A stretch of DNA of 47,536 nucleotides from Thalassovita sp. (GTDB taxonomy: Bacteria; Bacteroidota; Bacteroidia; Cytophagales; Flammeovirgaceae): positions 1 through 47,536 of the forward strand of contig PBYL01000379.1 of the NCBI GenBank assembly GCA_002729595.1, read 5' to 3'. Position numbers and translations under genes: made by a program. A model generated the notes under the pieces. That model was given only the letters and a program-made list of their open reading frames with translations. It was not told the DNA's origin and ran no database searches. Shown in pieces: positions 33,691 through 42,649 of this stretch (the first letter of the stretch is position 1; each line of letters begins with the position of its first letter).

Positions 33691-34416
33691 TTATTCATCA
33701 GAATCAGAATATTCCATAGAATGATAAACGTTTTGAACGTCATCATCCTCCTCTATCCTTTCCAGCAGCTTTTCCACATCTGCCTCTTCTTCTGGAGTTA
33801 ATTTCTTGGTAACTTGAGGAATTCTTTCAAATCCAGATGAAATAATTTCAAAATTTCGGCTTTCCAATTCTTTTTGTAAAGCCCCGAAACTGGTAAAAGA
33901 ACCATAAATTAGAATACCGTCTTCCTCTTCAAAAACTTCTTCTGCACCAAAATCAATAAGATCTAATTCTAATTCCTCAGGATCAATCCCTTCTTTATTA
34001 ATCTTAAAGTTACAGGTATGGTCAAACATAAACTCTACTGATCCTGAAGTACCCAGACTACCATTACATTTATTGAAATAGCTTCTGATGTTGGCCACTG
34101 TTCGGTTATTATTGTCAGTAGCAGTTTCAACCAAAATAGCAATGCCGTGCGGTGCGTAACCCTCAAATAAAACCTCTTTAAAATCGGAAGTATCTTTGGA
34201 GGATGCCTTTTTTATTGCCCTTTCCACATTTTCCTTAGGCATATTGGCAGCTTTGGCATTTTGCATTACCGCCCTTAGTTTGGCATTAGTTTCCGGATCA
34301 GGTCCTGCCTCCTTTATGGCTATCACAATATCTTTACCTATTCTGGTAAAAGTTTTGGCCATCTGAGCCCATCTTTTGAACTTTCTGGCTTTACGAAATT
34401 CAAATGCTCTTCCCAT
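33691..34416 (-). CDS. yebC: YebC/PmpR-family protein
   Basis: A 241-residue protein of the YebC/TACO1 family, of normal length. It starts MGRAFEFRKARKFKRWAQMAK, has the conserved core NAKLRAVMQNAKAANMPKENVERAIKKAS (about 44-72), the segment LFEGYAPHGIAILVETATDNNNRTVANIR (about 83-111) and NGSLGTSGSVEFMFDH, then two alpha/beta domains. YebC proteins have been described as transcription regulators and more recently as helpers of translation through difficult sequences on the ribosome. The first residues lack the usual GHSKW but keep GRAFEFRK, as in many Bacteroidota homologues. It is a single gene with hairpins on both sides. Confidence 0.92.
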   Translation of the reverse strand: MGRAFEFRKARKFKRWAQMAKTFTRIGKDIVIAIKEAGPDPETNAKLRAVMQNAKAANMPKENVERAIKKASSKDTSDFKEVLFEGYAPHGIAILVETATDNNNRTVANIRSYFNKCNGSLGTSGSVEFMFDHTCNFKINKEGIDPEELELDLIDFGAEEVFEEEDGILIYGSFTSFGALQKELESRNFEIISSGFERIPQVTKKLTPEEEADVEKLLERIEEDDDVQNVYHSMEYSDSDE

Positions 34417-34620
34417 CTTTATTTCTGATCTTTAATAAATTTATGTTTTAATATTCCTTTCGCACTATTCCTTATAAAATGCTGACAACCAGAAATCTGA
34501 TTGTTTTACATAATTGCATAGTGCTCTGTTGCATTACAGAACCCAAAGATAAAAAATTAGGTATTTATGATATAAAAATTCTTTAATTCCTGCTGAAAAT
34601 AAATTCAGATAAGGAATAAA

Positions 34621-34648
34621 GTCACTTATTCTTAACCCAGTGACCTCG
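34621..34648 (-). terminator. Weak terminator similar to the one after yebC
   Basis: GTCACT (34621-34626) pairs with AGTGAC (34639-34644); on the minus strand a T-rich run follows. Its flanks (GTCACTT, TGACCT, GTTTTCA) match the hairpin at 33639-33675. Confidence 0.45.
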
Positions 34649-34651
34649 TTT

Positions 34652-35647
34652 TCAATTTTCTTTGTCTTTTTCTCGAGCTTCTAATTCAGCCATTTTGGCA
34701 TTGTGTTTTTCTACAGTCCAAGTAAAATCCCAAAATTCTGAATATTGTGCTAAAGGTAATAAGCCAACTGATCTTCTTCGCTTATCTACATTTTCTGGGT
34801 CAATTAAAGGAGATACATAATACTCTCCAGTAACTTCATCTTTCGCCATCTGGCTACCATAAATTTGCTTTTTACCTTGTTTTAAAGCCACTCTATCTTC
34901 TAGCAAAGCTAGATCACTTGGATCAGCATTATCTTTTTTAACAGCTTTCCTGAGCATAGGTAAATACTTAAGTTGTGAGTCTAAATCTGCATGCTGAATT
35001 ACAAGAAACAATGCAGAGTTACCTTGATCTCCAACTACCTCTTTGCCTAACCAACCTCTTTCATCTAAAATAGATTTTACTGCTATTAGATTGATTGAGT
35101 CTTGCACATTCATTTGCTTTACAATTGCTCGAAACTTCTCTGAGTTTTCATCTACATCTGCTTCTCCTTTCCAAATGTAATGTAATTGCATCCTATACTT
35201 TTGATCTAGAACATGAATAGAATCCAATTTTGCTTTTAATTCTTTATCAAGGTTTTTTTCTGCTTTAGCTTTCTTCACTTGCACTTTCGTTACAAGCTTA
35301 TTCCAGCGAGGATCGGTATATAAAGACTCAAAATCTGGATCGTCTATAATATCATCATCTTGATATTTAAGTTCTTTTTCCATGATTAATAGTTGCTCAA
35401 AAGCCTTATCTGTATTACCTGCGAGTGCAAAAGAACTTGCCGCATTATATCTATCTACTACATCTGCATTTTTACCAAGAAGATTTAAAGCTTCGTCAAA
35501 CTTCTCTGCAGATATGGTATATTCTTCATTTGCATAATGCTCTTCAGCTTCAGATATGAGTTTTTGGTATTTATCAAAAACCTGAGCTACACTTGGAAAA
35601 TTTGCGCCGAGTGAGAACAGTAAGATTAAAAAATGTAATTTTTTCAT
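34652..35647 (-). CDS. Exported TPR protein with DUF6624-like domain
   Basis: A 331-residue protein with signal peptide MKKLHFLILLFSLGANFPSVAQ. The N-terminal half (about 30-115) has TPR-like helices (YHANEEYTISAEKFDEALNLL-type, ADVVDRYNAASSFALAGNTDKAFEQLL). The second half (about 140-320) resembles DUF6624: LDSIHVLDQKYR, LDERGWLGKEVVGDQGNSALFLVIQHAD, YLPMLRKAVKKDNADPSDLALLEDR and QIYGSQ. The function of that domain is unknown; it often occurs in Bacteroidota exported or orphan proteins. The next gene on the same strand (35690) ends only 42 bases upstream, so both may be one transcript. Confidence 0.7.
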   Translation of the reverse strand: MKKLHFLILLFSLGANFPSVAQVFDKYQKLISEAEEHYANEEYTISAEKFDEALNLLGKNADVVDRYNAASSFALAGNTDKAFEQLLIMEKELKYQDDDIIDDPDFESLYTDPRWNKLVTKVQVKKAKAEKNLDKELKAKLDSIHVLDQKYRMQLHYIWKGEADVDENSEKFRAIVKQMNVQDSINLIAVKSILDERGWLGKEVVGDQGNSALFLVIQHADLDSQLKYLPMLRKAVKKDNADPSDLALLEDRVALKQGKKQIYGSQMAKDEVTGEYYVSPLIDPENVDKRRRSVGLLPLAQYSEFWDFTWTVEKHNAKMAELEAREKDKEN

Positions 35648-35689
35648 TCAATAGCTTAGTTTAAAAATAGGATATATTTCGCAAGCTAA

Positions 35690-36403
35690 TCACCCCTCCA
35701 ACAATTCTCTCACATAATTTGCTTCTTTAGATATACTTGAAAGATGGTAACCAGTTGTTAAATAACTAAACTTTTCGCTTTCATCTACATTTTTGTAATT
35801 CTGTTCGGCTTGCTTGTAATTCTCTTTTACATATAAGGTATTCTTATCTGCTTCTGCAATCACATAAGATTTTATCTCATAATAGTTTTGATCCGACATA
35901 TAATTTTTCACATGTATCAGTGCATCAGCTAAATCTTTTAAATCATTATTTTGATGCTTATGTAAAATATTAAGATGATATATGATGCGATCGGCAGTTT
36001 TTTGAGAAAGAGGTTGTTTCATTAAAAAATCACTTAAATAACTAAGTGAAACATATTGAATTTCACTAGTATTTAGCTTTTCAGCTTCAGTAATTTCTTT
36101 ATTTTCTCCAATTATAGCTTTATATTGAGCCATCACAAATACATCTACTTCTTCCCAACTTTTGTTGCTTTCTTTAGCCTCGTTAAACGCTTTAAAAAAC
36201 TTTAATTGAAAACCATTAAAGCCTCTTGGTGGATTTTCAGTAAAAGCATTTCTAGTGCTCATATTCGCTCTATAGTCTGTAGTTAGCTCTAAAAATCGAA
36301 TAGAAGCACTGTTTATAGGAATGGATGGTGATTTAAATACAGGATCTAAATCTTTTGTACAAGCGGCTAATAAAAGTAGTAGAAAAAATAAAGCGTTTTT
36401 CAT
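35690..36403 (-). CDS. Hypothetical lipoprotein
   Basis: A 237-residue lipoprotein from the ATG at 36401-36403, which yields a clean SPII signal MKNALFFLLLLLAACTKD with Cys15; an upstream in-frame ATG (36427) would add eight residues that weaken it. I recognise no domain. The mature part is mostly helical with many Asn, Lys and Glu, including KTADRIIYHLNILHKHQNNDL and YYEIKSYVIAEADKN. No catalytic motif is visible. It precedes the TPR protein gene by 42 bases on the same strand and may share its transcript. Function unknown. Confidence 0.6.
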   Translation of the reverse strand: MKNALFFLLLLLAACTKDLDPVFKSPSIPINSASIRFLELTTDYRANMSTRNAFTENPPRGFNGFQLKFFKAFNEAKESNKSWEEVDVFVMAQYKAIIGENKEITEAEKLNTSEIQYVSLSYLSDFLMKQPLSQKTADRIIYHLNILHKHQNNDLKDLADALIHVKNYMSDQNYYEIKSYVIAEADKNTLYVKENYKQAEQNYKNVDESEKFSYLTTGYHLSSISKEANYVRELLEG

Positions 36404-36499
36404 AGCGTAAGATTTGGGGTGTAACAAAATTTAGTCACTTCAATATACCAATTGAGTGTTATTTACCCAAAATTTACCATAAAAAACAGGTTTTTCTAA

Positions 36500-36967
36500 T
36501 TAAACAGTTTTCTCTGATAGCTTGCGATCAAACATATTTAAAAGCTTATTCAATGTGAGTTTTAACTCAACCACCTCATTCGCTTTTACATCATCAGATT
36601 TAAACTGCTCAATAATTGATGTGGGGACACACTCCGCTTCTTTTTGTAATTCTTGTCCTTTACGGGTAAGAGCAATAACCACTTTTCTTTCGTCTTCTTT
36701 AGACCTTTCTCTGCAAATTAGCTCTTTTTTCTCCATACGCTTGAGCAATGGTGTAAGCGTATTAGATTCTAAATAAAGTTGCTCACTAATATCAGAAACA
36801 GTGATTTGATCTTCTTTCCAAAGTACAAGTAGCACTAGATATTGTGGATAGGTAATATCCAGCTTTTCTAGGAATGGAGTATACAGTTTCGTTACCATTC
36901 TCGAAACTGCATACAGTGGAAAACATAATTGATTTTCAAGCCATAAACTCTCTTGACTAGTTTTCAT
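36500..36967 (-). CDS. MarR-family regulator, OhrR-like
   Basis: A 155-residue winged-helix regulator. It opens ENQLCFPLYAVSRMVTKLYTPFL with Cys15 in the LCFPLYA motif, the peroxidatic cysteine position of OhrR proteins; then YPQYLVLLVLWKED and the recognition helix in LYLESNTLTPLLKRMEKKEL, with wing RSKEDERKVVIAL. OhrR is a repressor that leaves DNA when organic peroxide oxidises that cysteine. The gene overlaps the glutathione peroxidase gene by 11 bases and is the last gene of the DoxX-GPx-OhrR unit, so feedback control of the operon fits. A candidate operator lies before the first gene. One cysteine is enough for a one-Cys type mechanism. Confidence 0.85.
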   Translation of the reverse strand: MKTSQESLWLENQLCFPLYAVSRMVTKLYTPFLEKLDITYPQYLVLLVLWKEDQITVSDISEQLYLESNTLTPLLKRMEKKELICRERSKEDERKVVIALTRKGQELQKEAECVPTSIIEQFKSDDVKANEVVELKLTLNKLLNMFDRKLSEKTV

Positions 36968-37448
36968 TTTTCGATAATTTGTTCAGGTAATCTCCAATTT
37001 TATCAGGTTTTACTGTTGGAGCAAATCTTTTAACCGGTTTGCCAGTCTTGTCGATCAGAAACTTGGTGAAATTCCATTTAATTTTATTCCCAAATATACC
37101 TTTTAATTCTGTCTTTAGGTATTTAAATATTGGGTGTGTGTTGTCACCATTCACATCAATTTTAGAAAACATAGGAAAAGTTACTCCGTAATTTATGCTA
37201 CAGACTTCCTCAATCGATTTAGCATCTCCAGGCTCCTGATTCGCAAATTGATTGCATGGAAATCCTAATATTACCAAACCTTCCTTTTTATGTTCTTGAT
37301 ATAGTTTTTCTAGTCCCTCAAATTGAGGTGTAAGTCCGCATTTGCTCGCTGTGTTTACCACAAGCACGGTTTTGTTCTCGAAATCGCTCATCTTAACTGG
37401 TTTACCGTGTAAACTTTCAGCTTCGAATTCATAAAATTTTGCGCTCAT
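36957..37448 (-). CDS. Glutathione peroxidase family (thiol peroxidase)
   Basis: A 163-residue cytosolic peroxidase. The peroxidatic cysteine is Cys37 in NTASKCGLTPQFEGLE, in place of selenocysteine; Gln71 lies in GFPCNQFANQEPG and the Trp-Asn pair is in IKWNFTKFLID. Cys65 in GFPC is the usual resolving-cysteine candidate of the bacterial, thioredoxin-dependent type. It reduces lipid or organic hydroperoxides. The gene starts 7 bases before the DoxX stop and overlaps the OhrR-like gene by 11 bases, so all three form one unit for peroxide defence. Confidence 0.92.
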   Translation of the reverse strand: MSAKFYEFEAESLHGKPVKMSDFENKTVLVVNTASKCGLTPQFEGLEKLYQEHKKEGLVILGFPCNQFANQEPGDAKSIEEVCSINYGVTFPMFSKIDVNGDNTHPIFKYLKTELKGIFGNKIKWNFTKFLIDKTGKPVKRFAPTVKPDKIGDYLNKLSKNEN

Positions 37449-37454
37449 TTTTTT

Positions 37455-37883
37455 TTAATTTTTTGTTTTGGATGTTAAAACTTTTAATGCTCCTGTAGAC
37501 CATAAAGCCCACAAAATAAGTACAGGTTGAAAAAATAGACGAATAAGTCTTTTACGATCTGTGTCTAAGCCAAAGGCATCAATTCCATTTGTATATTGTG
37601 CAATGTTTCCTGGGAAAATTAAGATATAGAATATTGCTAATGCAATACCAACCCATACCTTCATTTTGTTGAGAAAAATCATGGATAAGCCTAAGGCTAT
37701 TTCTACCACACCAGAAAGTATGACTACTAAATCTTTGCTTAAAGGTATCCAATTAGGCACTTGAGCCTGAAATTCTGCCCTTTGGAATGTCATATGTCCA
37801 ATACCTGCTAGTAGCATAAATAAACCTAGCACCACTTTTAAGACAATCTGTACTATGTTAATCTTAATATTTTTTTGTATCAT
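37455..37883 (-). CDS. DoxX-family membrane protein
   Basis: A 142-residue protein with four membrane helices (about 12-33, 50-70, 76-95 and 115-135). The pattern QIVLKVVLGLFMLLAGIGHMTF and the loop AQVPNWIPLSKDLVVILSGVVEIALGLSMI are typical of the DoxX/DUF4870-like family. It was first named for thiosulfate:quinone oxidoreductase, but in other bacteria these proteins form membrane oxidoreductase complexes against oxidative stress. It is the first gene of the unit with glutathione peroxidase and the OhrR-like regulator, which agrees with a role in peroxide or thiol stress. The role here is inferred from neighbours. Confidence 0.85.
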   Translation of the reverse strand: MIQKNIKINIVQIVLKVVLGLFMLLAGIGHMTFQRAEFQAQVPNWIPLSKDLVVILSGVVEIALGLSMIFLNKMKVWVGIALAIFYILIFPGNIAQYTNGIDAFGLDTDRKRLIRLFFQPVLILWALWSTGALKVLTSKTKN

Positions 37884-37906
37884 AAATTTAAATCTTTTGT
37901 GATTAT

Positions 37907-37918
37907 ATCGTGTACGAT
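37907..37918. promoter_or_regulatory. Candidate MarR/OhrR operator
   Basis: ATCGT-gt-ACGAT is a perfect 12-bp dyad 24 bases before the DoxX start, at the head of the operon that ends with the OhrR-like gene. MarR proteins bind dyads in such positions; this one is short. The rest of the gap to 38114 shows nothing else. Confidence 0.5.
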
Positions 37919-38114
37919 GTAAAATTCTGAAAAATTTCTCATTTTAAAAAGTTCTATTCAAAATCATTAGAAGAAAGCGTGCTTAAATTGAACTATAGAG
38001 ATAAAAAAACATCGTTCTAAATTAATAAACTGCTTACTGCTGTAAAAGTTTAACTCACTTCGAATTCAGTTCAGAGCCCATCACTTAAAACACGCAAAAG
38101 TTCTTAAATCCCAT

Positions 38115-38975
38115 TCACGATTTTATCTGGTCTACTTCTTTTTCAAAGAAGGTTTTTAGCCTGTACTGTCCGTATCTTGGCGTAATGTTGTCTTGTGCCA
38201 TTAATGTGAGAAAGAACTCAAAAGGGCCATAGGTTTTAGATGATGTAAATGTTCGGAGGAGAAAAATCAAAAACTTACGAATCCAATCTGGCAAATGCAT
38301 TATCTTAATTGGCTTCTTCCAAGCTTGAAGCGCAATCTCTCCTATTTCGTTTTGGGTGAGTAAATCAGGACCTCCAACAGGAATTTCTGTTTCATTTTCT
38401 TCAATAGATTCTATTATAGCTTTAGCCAGATCAGCACCGTGAATAGGGTTTAATTTAAAATTTCCATCACCAAAAAGATAAACAGTTCCGCTTTTAGCCA
38501 TTTCCAAAAAATCTTTCATATCTGAGAAGAATCCATTGGGTCTAAAAACAGTGTAAGCTAAACCTGATGTTTTCAATGTATCTACAAATTTTTCTTTGGC
38601 TGCCATTATTTTCAAATGCCGCATTTTATCTCCATTCACCGCAGATATATAAATAAACTTCTGCACTCCTGCCCTTTTGGCTTCTTCGAGTAGATTGATG
38701 TTTGCTTGATAATCTACATCCATATAAGTGAGTCCATCTTTTTGGCGGGTTATACCCACTGATGAAATCACAACATCAGCATTCTCCAAAATTCCTTGTA
38801 GTGTTTCAGACTTGGTTACTTCTGCTGTAATTATTTGGCTTTCATCCAAACCAAAATTCAACAGTTTTTGCTTGTTTCTGGCAATGGCTTTAAAAGACTT
38901 TTCTTGAGATTGTAACAATTTTACTATGTGACTTCCGAGGTAGCCAGTGGCTCCTGCAACGATGATATTTTTCAT
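38115..38975 (-). CDS. NAD(P)-binding atypical SDR (NmrA-like) protein
   Basis: A 286-residue Rossmann-fold protein from the ATG at 38973-38975; starts before it have no homology-like sequence. The nucleotide-binding motif is VAGATGYLGSHIV (GATGYLG), followed by VISSVGITRQKDG and YISAVNGDK, and TVFRPNGFFSDM. No YxxxK pair is clear, so it is an atypical SDR like NmrA or the NADH-ubiquinone 39-kDa-type proteins. The substrate is unknown. It lies 105 bases after the TonB receptor gene with a strong hairpin between, so it may be read in part from the same promoter. Confidence 0.8.
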   Translation of the reverse strand: MKNIIVAGATGYLGSHIVKLLQSQEKSFKAIARNKQKLLNFGLDESQIITAEVTKSETLQGILENADVVISSVGITRQKDGLTYMDVDYQANINLLEEAKRAGVQKFIYISAVNGDKMRHLKIMAAKEKFVDTLKTSGLAYTVFRPNGFFSDMKDFLEMAKSGTVYLFGDGNFKLNPIHGADLAKAIIESIEENETEIPVGGPDLLTQNEIGEIALQAWKKPIKIMHLPDWIRKFLIFLLRTFTSSKTYGPFEFFLTLMAQDNITPRYGQYRLKTFFEKEVDQIKS

Positions 38976-39012
38976 TTGTGGTTGTTTTAAAGATGTTTTT
39001 AAATTAATACAT

Positions 39013-39043
39013 ATCACCATCCATTGATTTAATGGATGGTGAT
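39013..39043 (-). terminator. Very stable hairpin after the TonB receptor gene
   Basis: Perfect 13-bp stem ATCACCATCCATT (39013-39025) and AATGGATGGTGAT (39031-39043) with a 5-nt loop, 38 bases past the receptor stop. The T run is poor, so it may act as an attenuator or mRNA end-protecting hairpin. Confidence 0.6.
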
Positions 39044-39080
39044 TATTAAAAGCACTCTATCGCTTTTGTGATAAAATTCA

Positions 39081-41495
39081 TTAGAAATAAATCTTATACA
39101 TTAAGTTGGGTAGCGTACCGAACTGCGTGGTATAACCAATTGAGTTTGGTGCACTTGCATCGTAATACTCTGTGAGCTTGCCTTTATTATTGGTGATGTT
39201 TTCTAAGTTGAGCAATAACTCATGCGTAGTTTTAAGCTTGTTCCATTTATAACTAGCAGACAAGGTGAGCATATAGAGGTCTTCCAAATCATGCTCATAA
39301 GCTTTGCTGTAATCGAAAAACTGGTTAGCAGTTGGGTTTACCACCAAATTTCCCTGTGCATCTCTAAGTAATGGAATAATCTTTTTGCCTCCACCAAAGA
39401 ATAATTTTGCATTTAGATTTAATGTCTGATTCTGCTTTTTACCTAGCCCAGAAAATTCTTTTCCACCTAGAATATTTACTGCATAATTGCCATTAAATCG
39501 GGTATTTCGCTCAACTCCATCTAAAGATTCGTACTTCGAACTAAAGAATGAACCATTTACCATAAAGTAGTAATTGTTGGCAAAAAAGCGCTGTAAGGTT
39601 AATTCTATCCCATAGTTTTTGCCTTTTCCTTTATTTACAAGCTCTACATAGTTTAAGTCAATTTCTTCATTGATGGTAACAAAATAGCTAGAGTCTTTAG
39701 CAACTGGTAGATCGTATAAATGCTGGTAGTAAACTTCCATTTTAGCTAACAGATTTGGCGTAATCTGTAAATCGTAACCCAATACAAAGTGATGCGCTTT
39801 TAGCAAATCGAGGTTTTTATTGGGCTCAACATAACTCCCATCTGCTTGCTGAAATCTAGCAAAATAATGATGAATACTCTCCATTGAGCTATGCAACCCA
39901 TAAGCAATTTTAATAGAATTATTATCATTTAATTGCCAATTTAATGCTGCTCTCGGCTCTATTGTCTGCTTGTTGTTATAGAAGATATTGGTGTTATGCA
40001 CACCGGCAACCAAGGTAAATTTCTTTGACAAATAATGCTTCCAACTCACATAACTTCTTAAGCTTCCTATCTGCCCATTAAAGCTTTGGATGGTTTGCAA
40101 ATCATCGTCATTAGCTAACAATCTGCGTTGTGAGTTATCATAATCTGACAAAGTGTAGATGACTCCAAACTGCAATTTGTTTTTAGCATTTAACTTATGA
40201 TGAAAAACCATTTTACCACGATAGGCAATCTTATTTAAATCACTGTTGTACGTTGTTCGGTAAGGCCCATCTGTTTGCTCAGATTCAAAAACTTGATCTG
40301 TACTTCCATCAGCATTAATTGCCAAACTGGTTTCTAAAAAGCTGTTTTTACCAAAAGAATAGCTGTGATTTACACCAAGATTCAATAAATAGCTCGATTT
40401 ATCATAATCTTGAATAATGTCTTTTCGCATTTCCTCATTTCCCGGTGTGTTCCAATCTTCTGGAGTTACATCTTTCAACTTAAAATCACTCTTTCCTCCT
40501 AAACCATAAACCGAAAAAACTCCATACTTACGAGTTGGTAGAAATACTTTGAAAGCCGCATCCTGAAAAACCGGATCACCTTCTACATCTAGTAAGCCTA
40601 ACTGGTTTAAAGCAGATGCTGTTGAGTAGCGATAATTTGCCAAATAAGAACCTCCATAACCTTTTTTAATCGGCCCTTCTACAGTTAAATCTGTTCCTAA
40701 CAAACCGAAACCAAAGATCATTTCTCTTTTCTCATTGTTTCCATTTCGCAGTTTGATGTCGTAAACTCCTGATAACACATCGCCAAATTCAGCCGGAAAT
40801 GCACCCGTGTAAAAATCTGAAGTTGCTAGTAAATTGCTATTGAGCGCACTCGTAGAACCATTTACTGCGCTCTGATCTGCAAAATGATTTGGGTTGGTAA
40901 TGGGCATGCCTTCTAACCTCCATTGAACATACTTTGGAGAGTTACCTCTTACGATAATATCATTTCCACCACTACCAGAATTGGTAACTCCGGCATAGTT
41001 AACTGTGACCAAAGCAGGATCGTTAAAGCCTGTGCTCAATCGGTTCATTTCTTCCATAGAGATCGATCTTGCACTTACTACAGCCATTTCGTTAAGCGGC
41101 TCTGCATTGTTTTCAGTAGCTGTTACAACAATATCTGCAAGTTGAGTAGTAGACTCTGTTAAGGCTAAATTGAGTATTACTTCTTTGCCAGATGTTACAA
41201 CAATATTCGGTATTGTCTGGCTCTCGTAACCCAGATAATTTACTTGCAATGTAACTCTACCAACAGGTACATTATTCAATCTAAAGTTTCCATCTACATC
41301 CGTTACTACACCTATAAGCGGCTGACTATCTGCAATTTGTACCGTAGCCCCTATCAATGGATATTTGCTATCTATATCTTTTATTGTTCCGCGGATGGTC
41401 TGCACAGGTAAAAATTCCTGTGCATATATCCGGGGCAGGCAAATTATACATAAAAATGAGATGAAGCCTGCTAATTTTAAATGTGCTTTTTTCAT
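39081..41495 (-). CDS. TonB-dependent receptor with carboxypeptidase-regulatory-like domain
   Basis: An 804-residue outer-membrane receptor. Signal peptide (1-25), then a CarboxypepD_reg-like domain (about 30-115; GTIKDIDSKYPLIGATVQI, GNFRLNNVPVG), a plug (about 130-245; EEMNRLSTGFNDPALVTVNYAGV, NDIIVRGNSPKYVQWRLEGMP, YTGAFPAEFGDVLSGVYDIKLRNG) and a barrel ending LPNLMYKIYF. The plug type, with NSPKYVQWRLEG and FPAEFGDVLSG, belongs to the single-partner receptors without SusD. The gene starts 25 bases after the beta-lactamase-like lipoprotein gene, so both are probably one operon under the AraC-type regulator upstream. Ligand unknown. Confidence 0.9.
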   Translation of the reverse strand: MKKAHLKLAGFISFLCIICLPRIYAQEFLPVQTIRGTIKDIDSKYPLIGATVQIADSQPLIGVVTDVDGNFRLNNVPVGRVTLQVNYLGYESQTIPNIVVTSGKEVILNLALTESTTQLADIVVTATENNAEPLNEMAVVSARSISMEEMNRLSTGFNDPALVTVNYAGVTNSGSGGNDIIVRGNSPKYVQWRLEGMPITNPNHFADQSAVNGSTSALNSNLLATSDFYTGAFPAEFGDVLSGVYDIKLRNGNNEKREMIFGFGLLGTDLTVEGPIKKGYGGSYLANYRYSTASALNQLGLLDVEGDPVFQDAAFKVFLPTRKYGVFSVYGLGGKSDFKLKDVTPEDWNTPGNEEMRKDIIQDYDKSSYLLNLGVNHSYSFGKNSFLETSLAINADGSTDQVFESEQTDGPYRTTYNSDLNKIAYRGKMVFHHKLNAKNKLQFGVIYTLSDYDNSQRRLLANDDDLQTIQSFNGQIGSLRSYVSWKHYLSKKFTLVAGVHNTNIFYNNKQTIEPRAALNWQLNDNNSIKIAYGLHSSMESIHHYFARFQQADGSYVEPNKNLDLLKAHHFVLGYDLQITPNLLAKMEVYYQHLYDLPVAKDSSYFVTINEEIDLNYVELVNKGKGKNYGIELTLQRFFANNYYFMVNGSFFSSKYESLDGVERNTRFNGNYAVNILGGKEFSGLGKKQNQTLNLNAKLFFGGGKKIIPLLRDAQGNLVVNPTANQFFDYSKAYEHDLEDLYMLTLSASYKWNKLKTTHELLLNLENITNNKGKLTEYYDASAPNSIGYTTQFGTLPNLMYKIYF

Positions 41496-41520
41496 GATCA
41501 GAAATGTGTTAATGATGATT

Positions 41521-42597
41521 TCAGAATTCGTTTATGGTGATGGTTTCTTGGATAAGGTTGCGCATTTCGCCCTTGTCTTGCTCGTTGCTCAGCATCACAA
41601 TCACACCATTTGAATCAGGTAAGAGACCAATAAAACTGGTGAATCCATTTATATCACCTCCGTGGTAATACATCAACTTTCCTTCAATTTTGATGGTGAA
41701 CCAACCGAATCCTATAGTGTTGTATCCATCTTCGCTATATGGCTCAGCAAATAATTCTTCTTTTTCTGCGGCTGTTAAATATGTATCTCCCATGAGTGCT
41801 TTCGCCCACTTTTCCATGTCTTCCAGGTTACTCACTAAATCGCCAGCACTATATGCGATTTGCATTCGGTAAGGTGTTACTTCTGAACCATTTAGATAGC
41901 CTTTGGCATAAGGCGCTCCCGACATTTCGTTTGGCCCTTCTTTGGTGGCAAACATTCCCAGTGGATCAAAAATCTTGGTTTTTAGATAGTCATGATAATT
42001 CTGACCGCTTAAAGCCTCAATTAAAAGACCCAACAACAAGTAATTTGAATTAGAGTATTCGAACTCTGTTCCGGGTTCAAAGTTTAAACCTTCTTCGGCT
42101 ACTCCTTCTACTAAGATTTCAAAAATCTCTTCGGGTGTAAAATCCTGATTTTGCGATGCAGACAATGTTTCTACAGCTCCGGTATAATCTGGAATGCCTG
42201 AATGGTGCGTTAAAAGCTGCCTTAGTGTGATTTGATCTGCAAATGGAAATTCATCTGTGAAATCGCTAATGGGCTGATCGTAACTTTCTATCAATCCATC
42301 TCTTTTAAGATGAATAATTCCTACAGCAGTAAAGGCTTTTGTCATGGAACCGATGCGGTAAACATGCGTTTTGCTGTTAAACTCTCCTGCTGTAACATCA
42401 GCATAACCATAACCTTTTCGAAGAATCTCAGAACTGCCTTTTTCAATTAAGACACTTCCAGAAAAATCTAAAGATTCAAAAAATTCATCTGCACTCGTGT
42501 AATCTGTTTGAGGTTGAACTTCTGTTTCATCATCATTACAAGAAACTAGAAGCGCAAGCATTAGAATTGATAATAGTAAATTTAAATAGACTCTCAT
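41521..42597 (-). CDS. Class C beta-lactamase-like serine hydrolase lipoprotein
   Basis: A 358-residue lipoprotein (LLSILMLALLVSC, Cys20) with a penicillin-recognising serine hydrolase domain (about 35-355). The catalytic set is visible: Ser84 in SMTK (84-87), Tyr181 in YSN (181-183) and the HGG motif in YYHGGDINGF near residue 314, which takes the place of KTG. LRQLLTHHSGIP and FEPGTEFEYSNSNY are typical of the esterase/D-Ala-D-Ala peptidase branch of beta-lactamase-related proteins, so a peptidase or esterase is more likely than a lactamase. It stands before the TonB receptor gene by 25 bases and may produce or modify the receptor's ligand. Confidence 0.88.
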   Translation of the reverse strand: MRVYLNLLLSILMLALLVSCNDDETEVQPQTDYTSADEFFESLDFSGSVLIEKGSSEILRKGYGYADVTAGEFNSKTHVYRIGSMTKAFTAVGIIHLKRDGLIESYDQPISDFTDEFPFADQITLRQLLTHHSGIPDYTGAVETLSASQNQDFTPEEIFEILVEGVAEEGLNFEPGTEFEYSNSNYLLLGLLIEALSGQNYHDYLKTKIFDPLGMFATKEGPNEMSGAPYAKGYLNGSEVTPYRMQIAYSAGDLVSNLEDMEKWAKALMGDTYLTAAEKEELFAEPYSEDGYNTIGFGWFTIKIEGKLMYYHGGDINGFTSFIGLLPDSNGVIVMLSNEQDKGEMRNLIQETITINEF

Positions 42598-42649
42598 TTT
42601 TATGTTTTTTAATTATGATTCAAAAATGAGGGTATCTAAAGCGGCTTTC

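Noticed and set aside
41521-42597. True beta-lactamase resistance gene
   Set aside because: It has SMTK and YSN but HGG in place of KTG and the sequence type of esterase/peptidase members, so resistance cannot be claimed.
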